64,000 bases of DNA from Pontiella sulfatireligans (GCF_900890705.1 NZ_CAAHFH010000001.1:3038001-3102000); one strand, 5' to 3'; counted from the first letter of the stretch, positions 26,801-35,188 are shown. The notes: a model not told the origin generated them from the letters alone. A program made the numbers and translations.

Positions 26801-27017
26801 CCTGGTAGCGCGGGATGATGTCCTTGATCGTTCCGGCAAGCAAATGGCCGTAGTGCGGCAGGCCGGTAGCGAACGGAGGGCCGTCATAAAAGACAAACTC
26901 CTTGCCTTCCTTACGGGATTCCACCGATTTTTTGAAGATATCCTGCTCCGCCCAGAGCTTGAGAACCTCTTCCTCCATGCCGGGGAAGCTGACTTTGCTT
27001 GATACATCTGAAAACAT
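23886..27017 (-). CDS. ileS: isoleucyl-tRNA synthetase, eukaryote-like type
   Basis: 1043 residues, longer than the ~940 of the E. coli type. Class I signature HYGH (residues 55-58) and KMSKR (594-598, followed by LKNYPDP). GWDCHGLPIEALAQEALG, the CP1 editing domain (WTTTPWTLPGNLA) and the DWNISRNRFWG block are present. The combination of length, HYGH context and KMSKRLKNYPDP fits the eukaryote-like IleRS2 clade, known for low mupirocin sensitivity; that phenotype is not shown here. Its C-terminus lacks a clear zinc-binding Cys cluster. Confidence 0.96.
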   Translation of the reverse strand: MFSDVSSKVSFPGMEEEVLKLWAEQDIFKKSVESRKEGKEFVFYDGPPFATGLPHYGHLLAGTIKDIIPRYQAMRGHYVSRRFGWDCHGLPIEALAQEALGLAGAPAIQEAGVDVFNEQCRSMVTTYVEEWEKTVTRMGRWVDFKNDYKTMDKNFMETIWWVFSQLWEQDRIYKAHRIMPYSWKLNTPLSNFEAGRNYQDVQDPAITVRVRLLDFEFEHASALIWTTTPWTLPGNLAICAGPDIDYVALKDKETHEVFVLAAARVSAYYKKEEEYEILKTFKGSELEGLKYEPIFDFFGGNPHSFQILNDDFVSTEDGTGIVHMAPAYGEDDYRVCRGYDIPLVDPLDEDCKFTGLVPDYEGEFCKDADKAIIQALKHGGKLIYQSTIQHSYPFCERTDTPLIYRAIDAWYVRVEDLRERMLKNNAGVHWTPDYVGEKRFANWLADAKDWNISRNRFWGSCIPLWVNVDDKDDIICVSSCEQLEELSGVKVDDLHKHHVDKILIEKDGKTYKRTPEVLDCWFESGSMPYAQNHYPFENKEHFEANFPADFIAEGLDQTRGWFYTLMVLSTALFDKPAFKNVVVNGMVLAEDGLKMSKRLKNYPDPMNVINEYGADALRLYMIYSPVVRAESLRMSEEGVKHSLRHLLLPWWNAYSFFVTYANIDEWTPAQSVPERDNLMDRWIQSSLARLEQQVSDAMDRYDLQASVRPFVQFIEDLTNWYIRRSRRRFWKSEDDTDKMQAYSTLYEVLIGLSKIAAPFTPFISETIYQNLKTDDMPESVHLCDFPTAADAKRDEVLEGQMAVVMSAVEQGRTLRGEYKLKNRQPLAKMHVVCDDEKLLANIQALESLISDELNVRTVEFSTDSSELATIQAKPNFKQLGPKLGPLMKKAVPLINSLTDEQIASISAGETVAVELEGKTIELTSSDIEVVRNPKEGMAVSAEGSLVVGLDTQLTEGLLTEGLAREFVNKIQSMRKEMDLEVIQRIHIGFKGDEAIGTAVAKYGNYIEAETLALSCKAQSEEDETGMQWDLNGHACFLSIRTAS

Positions 27018-27370
27018 GATTACCTCTTCTGATGCGTGACGAGTAAGACGTGATCCATGGCACCGGCAAACTCTTGCAGGCTTTTTCCCTCACGCCTCAA
27101 CCGTCACGTTTCACGTTAATTGGAAAGCGCAGAATGTAGCGACTGGCTTGCATGAAGACAAGCAGGCAGGCATGCGAAATGCGCGATTCAACACCAACTT
27201 CAGGTGCAGAAAACGCGCATGGAACGATTCGGACCACGATGGCAATTGAAACTTAAAAAGCGGGATTTCATTTTATACTCGAAATGAATTGATAAAACCT
27301 CGCCCCTGCGCGTACCTTATGGCGTCTTTTGTATGGAGTATTTCGACACAACACTGAGGGGATAAAGAAA
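27018..27370. other. 353-nt gap between divergent ileS and autotransporter genes
   Basis: Holds heptamer-word locus D (27036-27114) and both promoter regions. TATACT at about 27273-27278 with an upstream TTAAAA is a weak candidate -10/-35 for the autotransporter. GAGGGG ahead of the ATG at 27371 is its ribosome site. No ORF or T-box-like leader for ileS was recognised; nothing else was seen. Confidence 0.4.
27036..27114. repeat. inverted heptamer-word array GTGACGN (locus D)
   Basis: GTGACGA GTAAGAC GTGATCC at 27036-27056, and on the other strand GTGAAAC GTGACGG TTGAGGC GTGAGGG (27114-27087), all in exact 7-nt phase. The arms enclose about 30 nt. Located directly upstream of ileS. Confidence 0.78.
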
Positions 27371-30300
27371 ATGAAAAGATTGGTAATTGCACTTTTAACA
27401 GTCGCATGGTCCGGGATGGCATGGGCTCAACGCACCTTAACCACCTTGACGCCGTCCACCACGTCGCGCTCGACGCTCACCACGGCCTGGTACCTGCCCT
27501 ATTTCAACTCAGCCAGTGGTGGAAACCTCACTACGATCGGCGAAGGAGAGGATTTGTGGCTGCGCGACGAGTCGCAGATCACCAATAAATTCGTCACATC
27601 CGGCGATTCCGCCTTTATGCGCGGAGGCTCCGAAGATGACTTGGTGATTTACATTAATGCCCAGATGACGGGTCGCATCTTCTCGGTCGGAAACGGCGGC
27701 GACGATTGGTATGACGACGGTGAAAACTTCGCAAACAATAATACCTGGATCATCGGGCAGGACGATCCGTTGCTTTCAAGCGTTACCGGCAAATCCGTTG
27801 ACCGCTCGAACGTCAGACAGCGCGTCGACGACAACGCCGTTTCCATCTTTATCCGCGCATCTACGAGCGACACGGATCCAGAAAAGAACATGGGTTCCTA
27901 CACCTTCGAAGAAGGCAACTATTACGGCGGAAGCGGCCGTTTTGCCGGTGTGATCCAGTATGCCAATAACGTCGAGATCAAAGGGGCATCCTTCAAAGGC
28001 GGCGCCTTTGACTCGGAGGCTCTGGACGAGGGCACCATCGTTAGTGGAACGGCCCCTGTGGGACTTTGGGTTGGAAACCTCAAAGGTGCACTCATGATCA
28101 GCAACGACACGGACAACGTAAACGACAACTTCGAGGCGGGCGACTTTACATCCGACGGAACCGCCACAGGCGGAGGCACCTACAGCCAAGGCAGCCCGCT
28201 GAACGGGGGTGCTGGACTCTATGCGACCACCATCGCGGGCGGCACCACCATCCACGGCGGCACCTTCATCGGCAGCCAAGAGATCGGCAACAACCTCCGA
28301 ACCCTTGAATACACCGATTTCGACACCATCGATGCCTACGTTTCCGCCTTCGGCGGCGCCGGGGCCCAATTGGAATCCGCGGGCACCGTTACCATCCATG
28401 ACGGCGATTTCATAGGCGGAGACGCAGGAATCGTAACCGTCGGCGGCCCCAATGCAACCGCCGCCTCCGTCGGAGGCGCCGGCCTGTACATCCATTCCAG
28501 CGGAACCACAAAAATATCGGGAGGCACCTATGAAGCCGGCCGAAGCGGCTCGGCCACCATCGTTGCGGGCGGCTACTACCTCTTTGACGAGGACGGCACC
28601 GTGACCGAAGCGTCCCCTTCCGACGAAAACGGCCAAGCGACGGCGTACGGCGCAAGCGGCATTTTACTCAACGGCAACGGAGCCACCACGATCAGCAACG
28701 TCACGGCAACAGCCTCCAGCGGCGCGTCGGCTAGATCCTCATCCGATGCCCAAGCCTACGGCGGCTCCGGCATCACGGCCATCGACACCGCCCTGACCAT
28801 CGAAAGCGGCACCTTTACCGGCGCCGACGGCGGGAACGCCACAGGCGAAGGAAACGTTATTGCCATCGGCGGCAGCGGCGTCTACAGCTCCGGCGGCGAC
28901 CTGACCATCAAAGGCGGCGAGTTTTACGCAGGCGCAGGCGGCACCATCAACGGCACAGCCGATGACGGAAACATCGGCATCATGGTTCTCGACGGCTCGC
29001 TGAACATCAGCGAAGCGGTCACCGACACGCTCATCGAAGGAGACATCGCCTTCGGAAACACCGCGGCTGAGACTCTGGCCATCACCGGCGGCACCATCAC
29101 CGGCGACATCCTCAAGTGGGGCGCAGGAAAAGCCACTGTTAGAGTGAGCACCAATGCAAACTACAGCGGCTCCTTCGTCCAAACAGAAGGCGCAGTTTCT
29201 GTTGAGCTAAGCAATTCCGAAGAGGCTAAGTTTTTCTCCGACGTTGCGATTGTTAACAGCGCCATGAGTTTCGATAAAGCGACAGGATTTCAAGGCGAAG
29301 AGAAGGTCGTAACAAAGGAAGGCTCTTCCTTCGTCCTCTACGGCACCAACAGCACCTTGACCTTCAATCAGCTAAGTCTGGAGCTTTCGGAAAACTCCGA
29401 AATCGACGCCGGCTACGGCCAGATCACAACCGTGGGAGGCAACCTTGAGATGATGGACAACAGCACCATCTCCTTCTCCACCAACTTCCTAACTAAAAAT
29501 GCGGGCTCTTTAACCGTTGGCGGCGACCTGATTCTCACCAATAGAGGTTCCAAAATCGTGGCCGGCGGCATCGCCGACACCACCGAAGGATCGTACCAAG
29601 TGGCATCCAGCGCAAACGTCATCCTTGCCAGCGAATCCTTCACCAACACACTGAGGGATGTGGTCAAGGCCGACTTTGGCTGGCTGACGCAGCTCGACAG
29701 CGCCGACACCAATGGCGGCATCACCGTGAACTGGAAATACAAATCGATATCCGATTCAGAAAAACTGATGGATCTCGATCCGCGCCTACTGTCGCTTATT
29801 GACAACTCCATCACCAATTCGACGTCGGAAAAATTTTATGATCTAAACAGCCTCGGCGAAGCTTCCGGCACGGAAAACATCAACTACGCCGCCGGACAGT
29901 TGCCGGACATTGCGGATTCGGCCTTCCAGGTGCAGCAGGGCATTGCCGACCAGCTCGCCAGCCGCAGCACCGACTTCCGGATCATGAACGGATTTGCATC
30001 CTCCAGAAAGCCATTCACCCCCTCCGGCGTGGCAGGACCGGATGCAGCATCCAAACAGGATGGTGCTCCCGAAAAAGACCTGCAGGGCTGGATCCGCGGA
30101 TACGGCAGTCTCGGCGACCGCGACAAAGACGGGGCTTTTTCCGACTACGACTCCGACACATGGGGAACGATTGTCGGACTCGACAAGAGCTTCGGCAACC
30201 TGCTCGTCGGCGTGGCCGGCGGCTATGCGAGAACCCACATCGACGCCTCGCAAACCTACAAGACGGATACCGACACCAAGCATGGATCGGTCTACTCCTC

Positions 30301-30889
30301 CATCGGTTTTGAGCGCCTCTATTTCGACGCGTCGGCCAACTATGCATGGCTGGACACCGACGAGGAAAACTCCACCACCCGCGGCAGCATTGATGCAACC
30401 AGCATGAGCGGCTACATCGGTGGCGGCATGGTCTTCAAGTTCAAAGATCGCTTCGCCATTACTCCGGCAGCGTCGTTCCTGGCCTCCCACTACGATCAGG
30501 ACTCCTACACCCGCAAAAACGACCTGCTCGGACAGATGAAGGTCGACAGTTATGATGAAGACTCATACTTAAGCTCGCTGGGCGTGAATATTGCATCGGT
30601 TCACCATATCGACATCTTCAGCAAAGGCTTTGCCTTCTCGCCCGAACTGCGCATGCACTGGCTGCACGAGTTCAACGACGACCTCGACGACGGCAGCTTT
30701 ACGCTGCAGGGGCAGGATTTCCCGCTCTTCGTCCGCTCGCGCGACGAAAACTCCTTCCGCTTCGGCCTCGGCTTGGACCTGTGGCATTGGAGATACCAGA
30801 ACACCAAGTTCGAGTTCGACTACGACGGCATGTTCTCCGACAACTACACGCAGCACATGTTCAGCGGAAAGATCGGCATACAGTTCTAG
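27371..30889 (+). CDS. autotransporter (type Va secretion) surface protein
   Basis: 1172 residues from the ATG at 27371 (not the in-frame ATG 42 nt upstream). Signal peptide about 1-19 (LVIALLTVAWSGMAWAQ). The passenger (about 20-860) is Gly/Thr/Ser-rich with many short repeats of the form GGxTTIxGGTFxG, typical of a right-handed beta-helix. The last ~280 residues, from about DLQGWIRGYGSLGDRDKDG, form the 12-strand beta-barrel and end in FSGKIGIQF with the terminal Phe needed for BAM recognition. No protease or lipase triad was seen; adhesin-like role is inferred. Confidence 0.9.
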   Translation: MKRLVIALLTVAWSGMAWAQRTLTTLTPSTTSRSTLTTAWYLPYFNSASGGNLTTIGEGEDLWLRDESQITNKFVTSGDSAFMRGGSEDDLVIYINAQMTGRIFSVGNGGDDWYDDGENFANNNTWIIGQDDPLLSSVTGKSVDRSNVRQRVDDNAVSIFIRASTSDTDPEKNMGSYTFEEGNYYGGSGRFAGVIQYANNVEIKGASFKGGAFDSEALDEGTIVSGTAPVGLWVGNLKGALMISNDTDNVNDNFEAGDFTSDGTATGGGTYSQGSPLNGGAGLYATTIAGGTTIHGGTFIGSQEIGNNLRTLEYTDFDTIDAYVSAFGGAGAQLESAGTVTIHDGDFIGGDAGIVTVGGPNATAASVGGAGLYIHSSGTTKISGGTYEAGRSGSATIVAGGYYLFDEDGTVTEASPSDENGQATAYGASGILLNGNGATTISNVTATASSGASARSSSDAQAYGGSGITAIDTALTIESGTFTGADGGNATGEGNVIAIGGSGVYSSGGDLTIKGGEFYAGAGGTINGTADDGNIGIMVLDGSLNISEAVTDTLIEGDIAFGNTAAETLAITGGTITGDILKWGAGKATVRVSTNANYSGSFVQTEGAVSVELSNSEEAKFFSDVAIVNSAMSFDKATGFQGEEKVVTKEGSSFVLYGTNSTLTFNQLSLELSENSEIDAGYGQITTVGGNLEMMDNSTISFSTNFLTKNAGSLTVGGDLILTNRGSKIVAGGIADTTEGSYQVASSANVILASESFTNTLRDVVKADFGWLTQLDSADTNGGITVNWKYKSISDSEKLMDLDPRLLSLIDNSITNSTSEKFYDLNSLGEASGTENINYAAGQLPDIADSAFQVQQGIADQLASRSTDFRIMNGFASSRKPFTPSGVAGPDAASKQDGAPEKDLQGWIRGYGSLGDRDKDGAFSDYDSDTWGTIVGLDKSFGNLLVGVAGGYARTHIDASQTYKTDTDTKHGSVYSSIGFERLYFDASANYAWLDTDEENSTTRGSIDATSMSGYIGGGMVFKFKDRFAITPAASFLASHYDQDSYTRKNDLLGQMKVDSYDEDSYLSSLGVNIASVHHIDIFSKGFAFSPELRMHWLHEFNDDLDDGSFTLQGQDFPLFVRSRDENSFRFGLGLDLWHWRYQNTKFEFDYDGMFSDNYTQHMFSGKIGIQF

Positions 30890-30911
30890 TTTCCATTCCT
30901 TGGAAACGCCA

Positions 30912-30940
30912 GGCGGTCCACATGTGGACCGCCTTTTTTT
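30912..30940 (+). terminator. rho-independent terminator of the autotransporter gene
   Basis: GGCGGTCCACA/TGTGGACCGCC perfect 11-bp stem without loop spare bases, followed by seven T at 30934-30940. Confidence 0.9.
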
Positions 30941-30943
30941 GTG

Positions 30944-31004
30944 GCGCGGAAATCCGTTCCGCGCTTCACCGCACCGCCGAATAACGCGGAACGGAATCCC
31001 GCGC
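30944..31004. repeat. REP-like double palindrome after the autotransporter
   Basis: GCGCGGAAATCCGTTCCGCGC at 30944-30964 is itself near-palindromic and pairs with CGCGGAACGGAATCCCGCGC at 30985-31004. The pair lies between the terminator and the broken gene at 31047. Resembles a BIME-like pair of inverted REPs. Confidence 0.6.
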
Positions 31005-31046
31005 TGCGCCTTTAAAAAAAAACCGATACGCCGCATACCTCCATGC

Positions 31047-31358
31047 ATGAACTACAGCGATCAATATATTCAAGCTCTTGAGGCCGAACGGGGCGGCGAC
31101 TGGGACGACGCGCACCGCATTGTGCAGAACATACCCTCCCCCGAAGCGGCATGAATCCACGCCTATCTTCACCGGGTGGAAGGCGACCTCGGCAACGCCG
31201 CCTACTGGTACCGCCGCGCCGAAAAGCCGGAATGCACAACCAACCTCAGCGAGGAATGGAAGATGCTCTACGAAGCGCTGTCTGCACAGCGGCATGGGCC
31301 GGAGTCAACAAATGTTTTGTTTAACAGAAGGACGCAAAGACCGCCAAGAACTCCCTAA
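31047..31358 (+). pseudogene. small conserved-type gene interrupted by an in-frame TGA
   Basis: The first part (35 residues, MNYSDQYIQALEAERGGDWD then DAHRIVQNIPSPEAA) ends at TGA 31152-31154. The same frame continues with IHAYLHRVEGDLGNAAYWYR then RAEKPECTTNLSEEWKMLYE. This fits a small widespread hypothetical protein with pattern WDxAHxIVQ...WIHAYLHRxEGDxxNAxYWYxRA, where the TGA stands in place of Trp. The last ~15 residues are encoded by the arm of a word-repeat hairpin at 31321, so the 3' end is probably also lost. A sequencing error at one base is possible. Confidence 0.65.
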
Positions 31359-31384
31359 TGCCATCTTTGCGCCCTTCTGTTCAA
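31321..31384. repeat. GAAGG/CAAAG word hairpin (locus J)
   Basis: TTAACAGAAGGACGCAAAGA at 31321-31340 pairs with TCTTTGCGCCC then TTCTGTTCAA at 31364-31384, with two mismatches. Words match loci H and I (GAAGG...CAAAGA). Sits between the broken gene and the permease stop. Confidence 0.65.
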
Positions 31385-31405
31385 AACCATCTCTAGTTTT
31401 TTTTC

Positions 31406-33238
31406 TTACATACGCACGCGCTCGCTGAGCAACAGGATATCCTTCAGCTGCGCCTCGTTCTTGGCGGTTGCCCAGCGCTTCTCGAACTCGGGATGCTGGA
31501 CAATGTGCGCAATGGCCGCCAACGCCTTGAGGTGCATATTGCGCATGTCGCGGCTGCCGACGATCACAAAGAACGCCTTTACGGAAGTATCGATCTCGAA
31601 CTCGATCCCTTCGCGGCTGCGCACCAGCAGGATCTTGAAGAGCTTTTCGCCGTCGACAATAATGTGCGGAATGGCAACAAAGGGCGTCAACACGCAGCTG
31701 CCCTGCGCTTCGCGCTCTTCGAATTTGGCATGGATCTCCTCTTCGGAAAGGGAAAGTTCCCTTTCGAGGGTTTGGGAAATGGCATCGAGCAGGCTCTGTT
31801 GCGTGGCACCCGGTTCGAGATCGAGCGCATCGGCTGTTTTGAGGATTTCGTCGAAAGAGTCGTGCACCAGTTCGTCGCGTTGGTGGATGGTTTCGTACAA
31901 CTCCTTTTCCAACGAATCAGACGTCAGCTCCTTGTTCATGACCTCTTGGGCAATGTGCAGGAGGGCATAGCCCATGTCGGTGCGCTTGCGCCCATAGAAG
32001 AAATAGGTCAGCAGGCCAACCACCACGAGCCCCAAGCTGATTTCTACGGCTGCCAGACCCATGTCGATCACGAGCAGCGAAAAGCAGACGATTCCAAAGA
32101 GCGGCAGCCACGGACAGAACGGGACGCGGAAGGTTGGGCGGTAGTTCGTCAGCTTGCTGCGGCGCATCACCAGCACGGCGACCGCCGAAAGAATATAGGA
32201 GCTGATGACTACGGCCGAGGCCGCCTTTACCAGCTTTTCAATGTCGAGCAGCAGCGCCGCCAGGATGATGCCCCCGGTCAGCACGATCGCCACCGTTGGA
32301 GAGCCCTGCTTGTTCACCTTCGCGGCTATGGGCGGCAGCAGCCTGTCGCGACCGAGTGCGAGCGGATAGCGCGAAGCCGACATGATCCCGGCGTTGGCCG
32401 TAGTGACAAATGCGAGCACGGCGGCGATGGTGATGGCCACATAGCCAACGGTGCCGGCCAGGATGCGCGCGGTATCGGCAATCGGCGTAAACGAGCCACG
32501 CAGTTCGGCGGCGGGAAGAACGCCGACGGTGACCACCAGCAGCAGGGCATAGAGCAGCGTGATCGCGATCGTGGCGGCAATGAATCCGGCTGGAATGTTG
32601 CGCCGCGGATTATGCACCTCTTCGGCAATGGTCGCCGTCTTCAACAGGCCGCCGAACGATACAAACACGAATCCGGCCGTTGTAAGAATAGCTTTGAATC
32701 CGCCGCCTTCGACGATAAACGGGCGGAAATGCGAAGCCTGAATGTTGGGCGCACCGATCGCAAAATAGATTCCCATCAGCACGAGCAGCGCCATCACAAG
32801 CACAACCTCGAACTTGGCCGCCGCCTCGGTGCCCTTAATGTTGAGCACCACAAAAAACGCCGTGACCGGAACCGCAGTGGCAAACAGCGGCACCCGCTCG
32901 CCGCTGAGCAAGAACACCACCTCGGCAAGGCCGAACACCGCAAACGCGGTCTTGAGCGACAACGCGAACCAGCTCAAAAGCCCCGCCACCGTGCCCACCA
33001 GCGGGCCAAGGCTGCGGGTCAGGAAATAGTAGTCGCCCCCCGCCTTCGGCATCGCGGTCGCCAGCTCGATTACGCTAAACACGCCGATGAGCGCCAGCAT
33101 GCCCGCAATGAAATAGGAGAGAATCATCGCCGGGCCAATCTGCGAAAACGCCAGCCCCGGCAGCACAAAGATTCCGGAGCTGATCATTGCTCCGGACGCA
33201 ATGCAAAACACGTCGAGAAACCCAAGTCCTTTCTTCAT
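31406..33238 (-). CDS. APC-family amino acid permease fused to a C-terminal PTS EIIA-like domain
   Basis: 610 residues. Residues 1-430 have about 12 membrane segments with the APC start (GLGFLDVFCIASGAMISSGI) and a glycine-rich TM6 (FVSFGGLLKTATIAEEVHNP). After a short cytosolic linker, residues about 470-610 match a fructose/nitrogen-type EIIA domain, including the phospho-acceptor region VLTPFVAIPHIIVDG (His in AIPHI) and FEIDTSVKAFFVIVGSRD. The fusion suggests transport gated by PTS phosphorylation; no EI or HPr is in the window. Stop overlaps nothing; its start overlaps the rlmN stop by 4 nt. Confidence 0.9.
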   Translation of the reverse strand: MKKGLGFLDVFCIASGAMISSGIFVLPGLAFSQIGPAMILSYFIAGMLALIGVFSVIELATAMPKAGGDYYFLTRSLGPLVGTVAGLLSWFALSLKTAFAVFGLAEVVFLLSGERVPLFATAVPVTAFFVVLNIKGTEAAAKFEVVLVMALLVLMGIYFAIGAPNIQASHFRPFIVEGGGFKAILTTAGFVFVSFGGLLKTATIAEEVHNPRRNIPAGFIAATIAITLLYALLLVVTVGVLPAAELRGSFTPIADTARILAGTVGYVAITIAAVLAFVTTANAGIMSASRYPLALGRDRLLPPIAAKVNKQGSPTVAIVLTGGIILAALLLDIEKLVKAASAVVISSYILSAVAVLVMRRSKLTNYRPTFRVPFCPWLPLFGIVCFSLLVIDMGLAAVEISLGLVVVGLLTYFFYGRKRTDMGYALLHIAQEVMNKELTSDSLEKELYETIHQRDELVHDSFDEILKTADALDLEPGATQQSLLDAISQTLERELSLSEEEIHAKFEEREAQGSCVLTPFVAIPHIIVDGEKLFKILLVRSREGIEFEIDTSVKAFFVIVGSRDMRNMHLKALAAIAHIVQHPEFEKRWATAKNEAQLKDILLLSERVRM

Positions 33239-34275
33239 GCGTCCACCGAACCTTTTCGTTTGTGCTGCACGAGCTGCCCGCAGGCGGCGGCAATGTCCGC
33301 CCCAAGCGAATAGCGCAGCGTTACATCAAAGCCAGCCTTCTTCAGGCGGTCTGCAAAGGCCTTCCGCTCCGCTTGCGGTGTGCCTCGCAGGCCGTTGCCG
33401 GCATATTCATTAAACGGAATAATGTTAATGTGTACGGGAATGCCGCGCAAGTAGTCTTCCAAGGCCAGCAGATCCTCCTCGCCGTCGTTCACGCCGTCGA
33501 GCATCAGGTATTCAATCATCACCTTGCCGTTGCAGGTTGCAGCAAGCAGGGCTTCCCGCAGCCGGTCGAGCAGATATTTGCGCGCCTGCGGCATCAGCCG
33601 TTCGCGCACCTCCTGCCGGGCGCTGTGCAGGCTCAACGCCAGCTGCACGTCGGGGAATTGTTGCGTAAATGCATCCATGCCGGGCGGAATGCCGACGGTC
33701 GACACTGTGATGCGCGCGCCGGCCAAGTTGAACATTGCCGGCGCTTTGAGGAACGTCACCGCTTCAAAAACCGCAGCGAGGTTGAGCAGCGGTTCGCCCA
33801 TGCCCATAAAGACCACGTTGCGGACCGTGCGCCCTTCCGGCCGGAGCATGCGGTTGGCCTGGGCAACCTGGTCAAGGATCTCGCCGACGGTCAGGTTGCG
33901 CGTAAAGCCCATCATGCCCGTGGCGCAGAAGCTGCAGCAGCAGGCGCAGCCGACCTGCGAAGAAATGCAGATCGACGTTCGGCCGCTTTTGGGGCGCAGC
34001 ACCACGCTTTCGATCAAATGGTGGTCGGGCGTTTGGAAAATCAGCTTGCTGGCGCCGTCGATCTCGGAATCGTGCCGTTCGGCAAGTTCCAAGCACTGGA
34101 AGCGAATGTTTTCCGTAAAGTCGGACCGAGCCTCTTCCGGCAGTTGCGCCAGCGCCTCGCTCCAGTCCTTTGACTTCTTGAACAGCGCATTGCGGAACAG
34201 CTTCATGCGATGCGGCTGCACCGCATTGCGGATGCGGATTTCATCGATGGCATCAGTGTCGTAAATCGTCAGCAT
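33235..34275 (-). CDS. rlmN: dual-specificity 23S rRNA/tRNA adenine C2-methyltransferase
   Basis: 346 residues. Radical-SAM enzyme methylating A2503 of 23S rRNA (and A37 of some tRNAs). The CX3CX2C cluster is in SQVGCACCCSFCATGMMGFT; GMGEPLLN binds SAM; the conserved C-terminal Cys needed for resolution is in SLGADIAAACGQL. Translationally coupled (4-nt overlap) to the permease-EIIA gene downstream, an unusual partner. Confidence 0.95.
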   Translation of the reverse strand: MLTIYDTDAIDEIRIRNAVQPHRMKLFRNALFKKSKDWSEALAQLPEEARSDFTENIRFQCLELAERHDSEIDGASKLIFQTPDHHLIESVVLRPKSGRTSICISSQVGCACCCSFCATGMMGFTRNLTVGEILDQVAQANRMLRPEGRTVRNVVFMGMGEPLLNLAAVFEAVTFLKAPAMFNLAGARITVSTVGIPPGMDAFTQQFPDVQLALSLHSARQEVRERLMPQARKYLLDRLREALLAATCNGKVMIEYLMLDGVNDGEEDLLALEDYLRGIPVHINIIPFNEYAGNGLRGTPQAERKAFADRLKKAGFDVTLRYSLGADIAAACGQLVQHKRKGSVDA

Positions 34276-34292
34276 TGTAGATCCTGTTTAAC

Positions 34293-34322
34293 AAAAAAAG
34301 GCCGGCTAGGCCGACCTTTTTT
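34293..34322 (-). terminator. terminator after the zinc-ribbon/EIIA gene
   Basis: AAAAAAAGGCCGGC and GGCCGACCTTTTTT form a near-perfect stem with T/A runs on both sides (34293-34322); serves the minus-strand gene ending at 34343 and separates it from rlmN. Confidence 0.8.
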
Positions 34323-34342
34323 AACCTCCAAGAAGACCATGC

Positions 34343-35188
34343 CTATTTGAAGGTTTTCTTGGTGGCTTTGATCAGCGCCTTCCAGAGCTCTTCCTCGGTG
34401 GCGGCGGCCAGCAATGCTTCGCTGGCGCCCTTTTCGCGGAAGGTGCGCGACAGGCCAGAGATAAGCTTCAGATAGAACGCACTGGTGGCCGTTGGGATCA
34501 CCACAAAGAAAAAGATCCGGGTCAGGGTACGGCCGGGGCCGCCGAACTTGACGCCTTTCTTATGGATGCCGACGGCCATGGAAAGCCCGCCGCCTTCAAC
34601 CCCGCGCACGTGCGGAAAGGCCAGACTGTTATCGACCGCCGTGCTGATAATGGCCTCGCGCTGCAGCGCGAGGTCGAGCAGGTGGGCTCCGTCGTCTACA
34701 AAATTTTCTTCGGCCATGCGGGAGCAAATTTCGCCCAGCACCTCTTCCGGGGTGGTTCCTTTCAGCGATACCATCATGAGTTCCGGCGACGTGAAACGGG
34801 AAACCCCTTTCTTGCGCACTGCGCCGTAGGAACGGCTTACGCGCTCGCGGGAAATCAGCTGCTCGGGATAATAGAGAAACCGCGCGCAGTTCGGGCAACG
34901 GTTCAGGTCTTCGGCTTTGTGGACGCTCTGCACCATGCTCTTGGTCAGCCCCATGCCGCACCCGGTGCACAGCTCGTTGGCGACGGGAACAATGGCTTCG
35001 GGATGCTTCTGCACTAAGCGGTTGAAATGCGACCTCACCTGCTGCGGCAAATCCGCGCTCAGCAACTCGATCGACTTGCCCAGTTCTTCCAGACGGGCGT
35101 TCGGCATCGAAACTTTTTTCTGCATGTTGGCAACCACCAGTTCCTGCAACTGAATCAGCTGGTTAATAAGACTATGCGTAGTGGTCAT
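34343..35188 (-). CDS. C4 zinc-ribbon protein fused to a PTS EIIA-like domain
   Basis: 281 residues. N-terminal ~55 residues are a helical, probably coiled-coil region. A zinc ribbon follows: CTGC at 74-77 and CPNC at 98-101, resembling the CT398/zf-RING_7 type. Residues about 135-281 are an EIIA (fructose/Ntr type) domain with the phospho-acceptor region NSLAFPHVRGVEGGG and VKFGGPGRTLTRIFFFVVIP. Soluble. I know of no established function for this architecture. Together with the permease-EIIA fusion on the other side of rlmN it suggests a local phospho-signalling theme; that is inference. Confidence 0.8.
   Translation of the reverse strand: MTTTHSLINQLIQLQELVVANMQKKVSMPNARLEELGKSIELLSADLPQQVRSHFNRLVQKHPEAIVPVANELCTGCGMGLTKSMVQSVHKAEDLNRCPNCARFLYYPEQLISRERVSRSYGAVRKKGVSRFTSPELMMVSLKGTTPEEVLGEICSRMAEENFVDDGAHLLDLALQREAIISTAVDNSLAFPHVRGVEGGGLSMAVGIHKKGVKFGGPGRTLTRIFFFVVIPTATSAFYLKLISGLSRTFREKGASEALLAAATEEELWKALIKATKKTFK

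Noticed and set aside
24966..27002. 678-codon open frame on the plus strand opposite ileS
   Set aside because: It is the antisense shadow of a firmly identified, codon-biased gene, with no recognisable motif; likewise long frames opposite the permease (31493-33313), htpG (5508-6749) and hflX (20384-21625).
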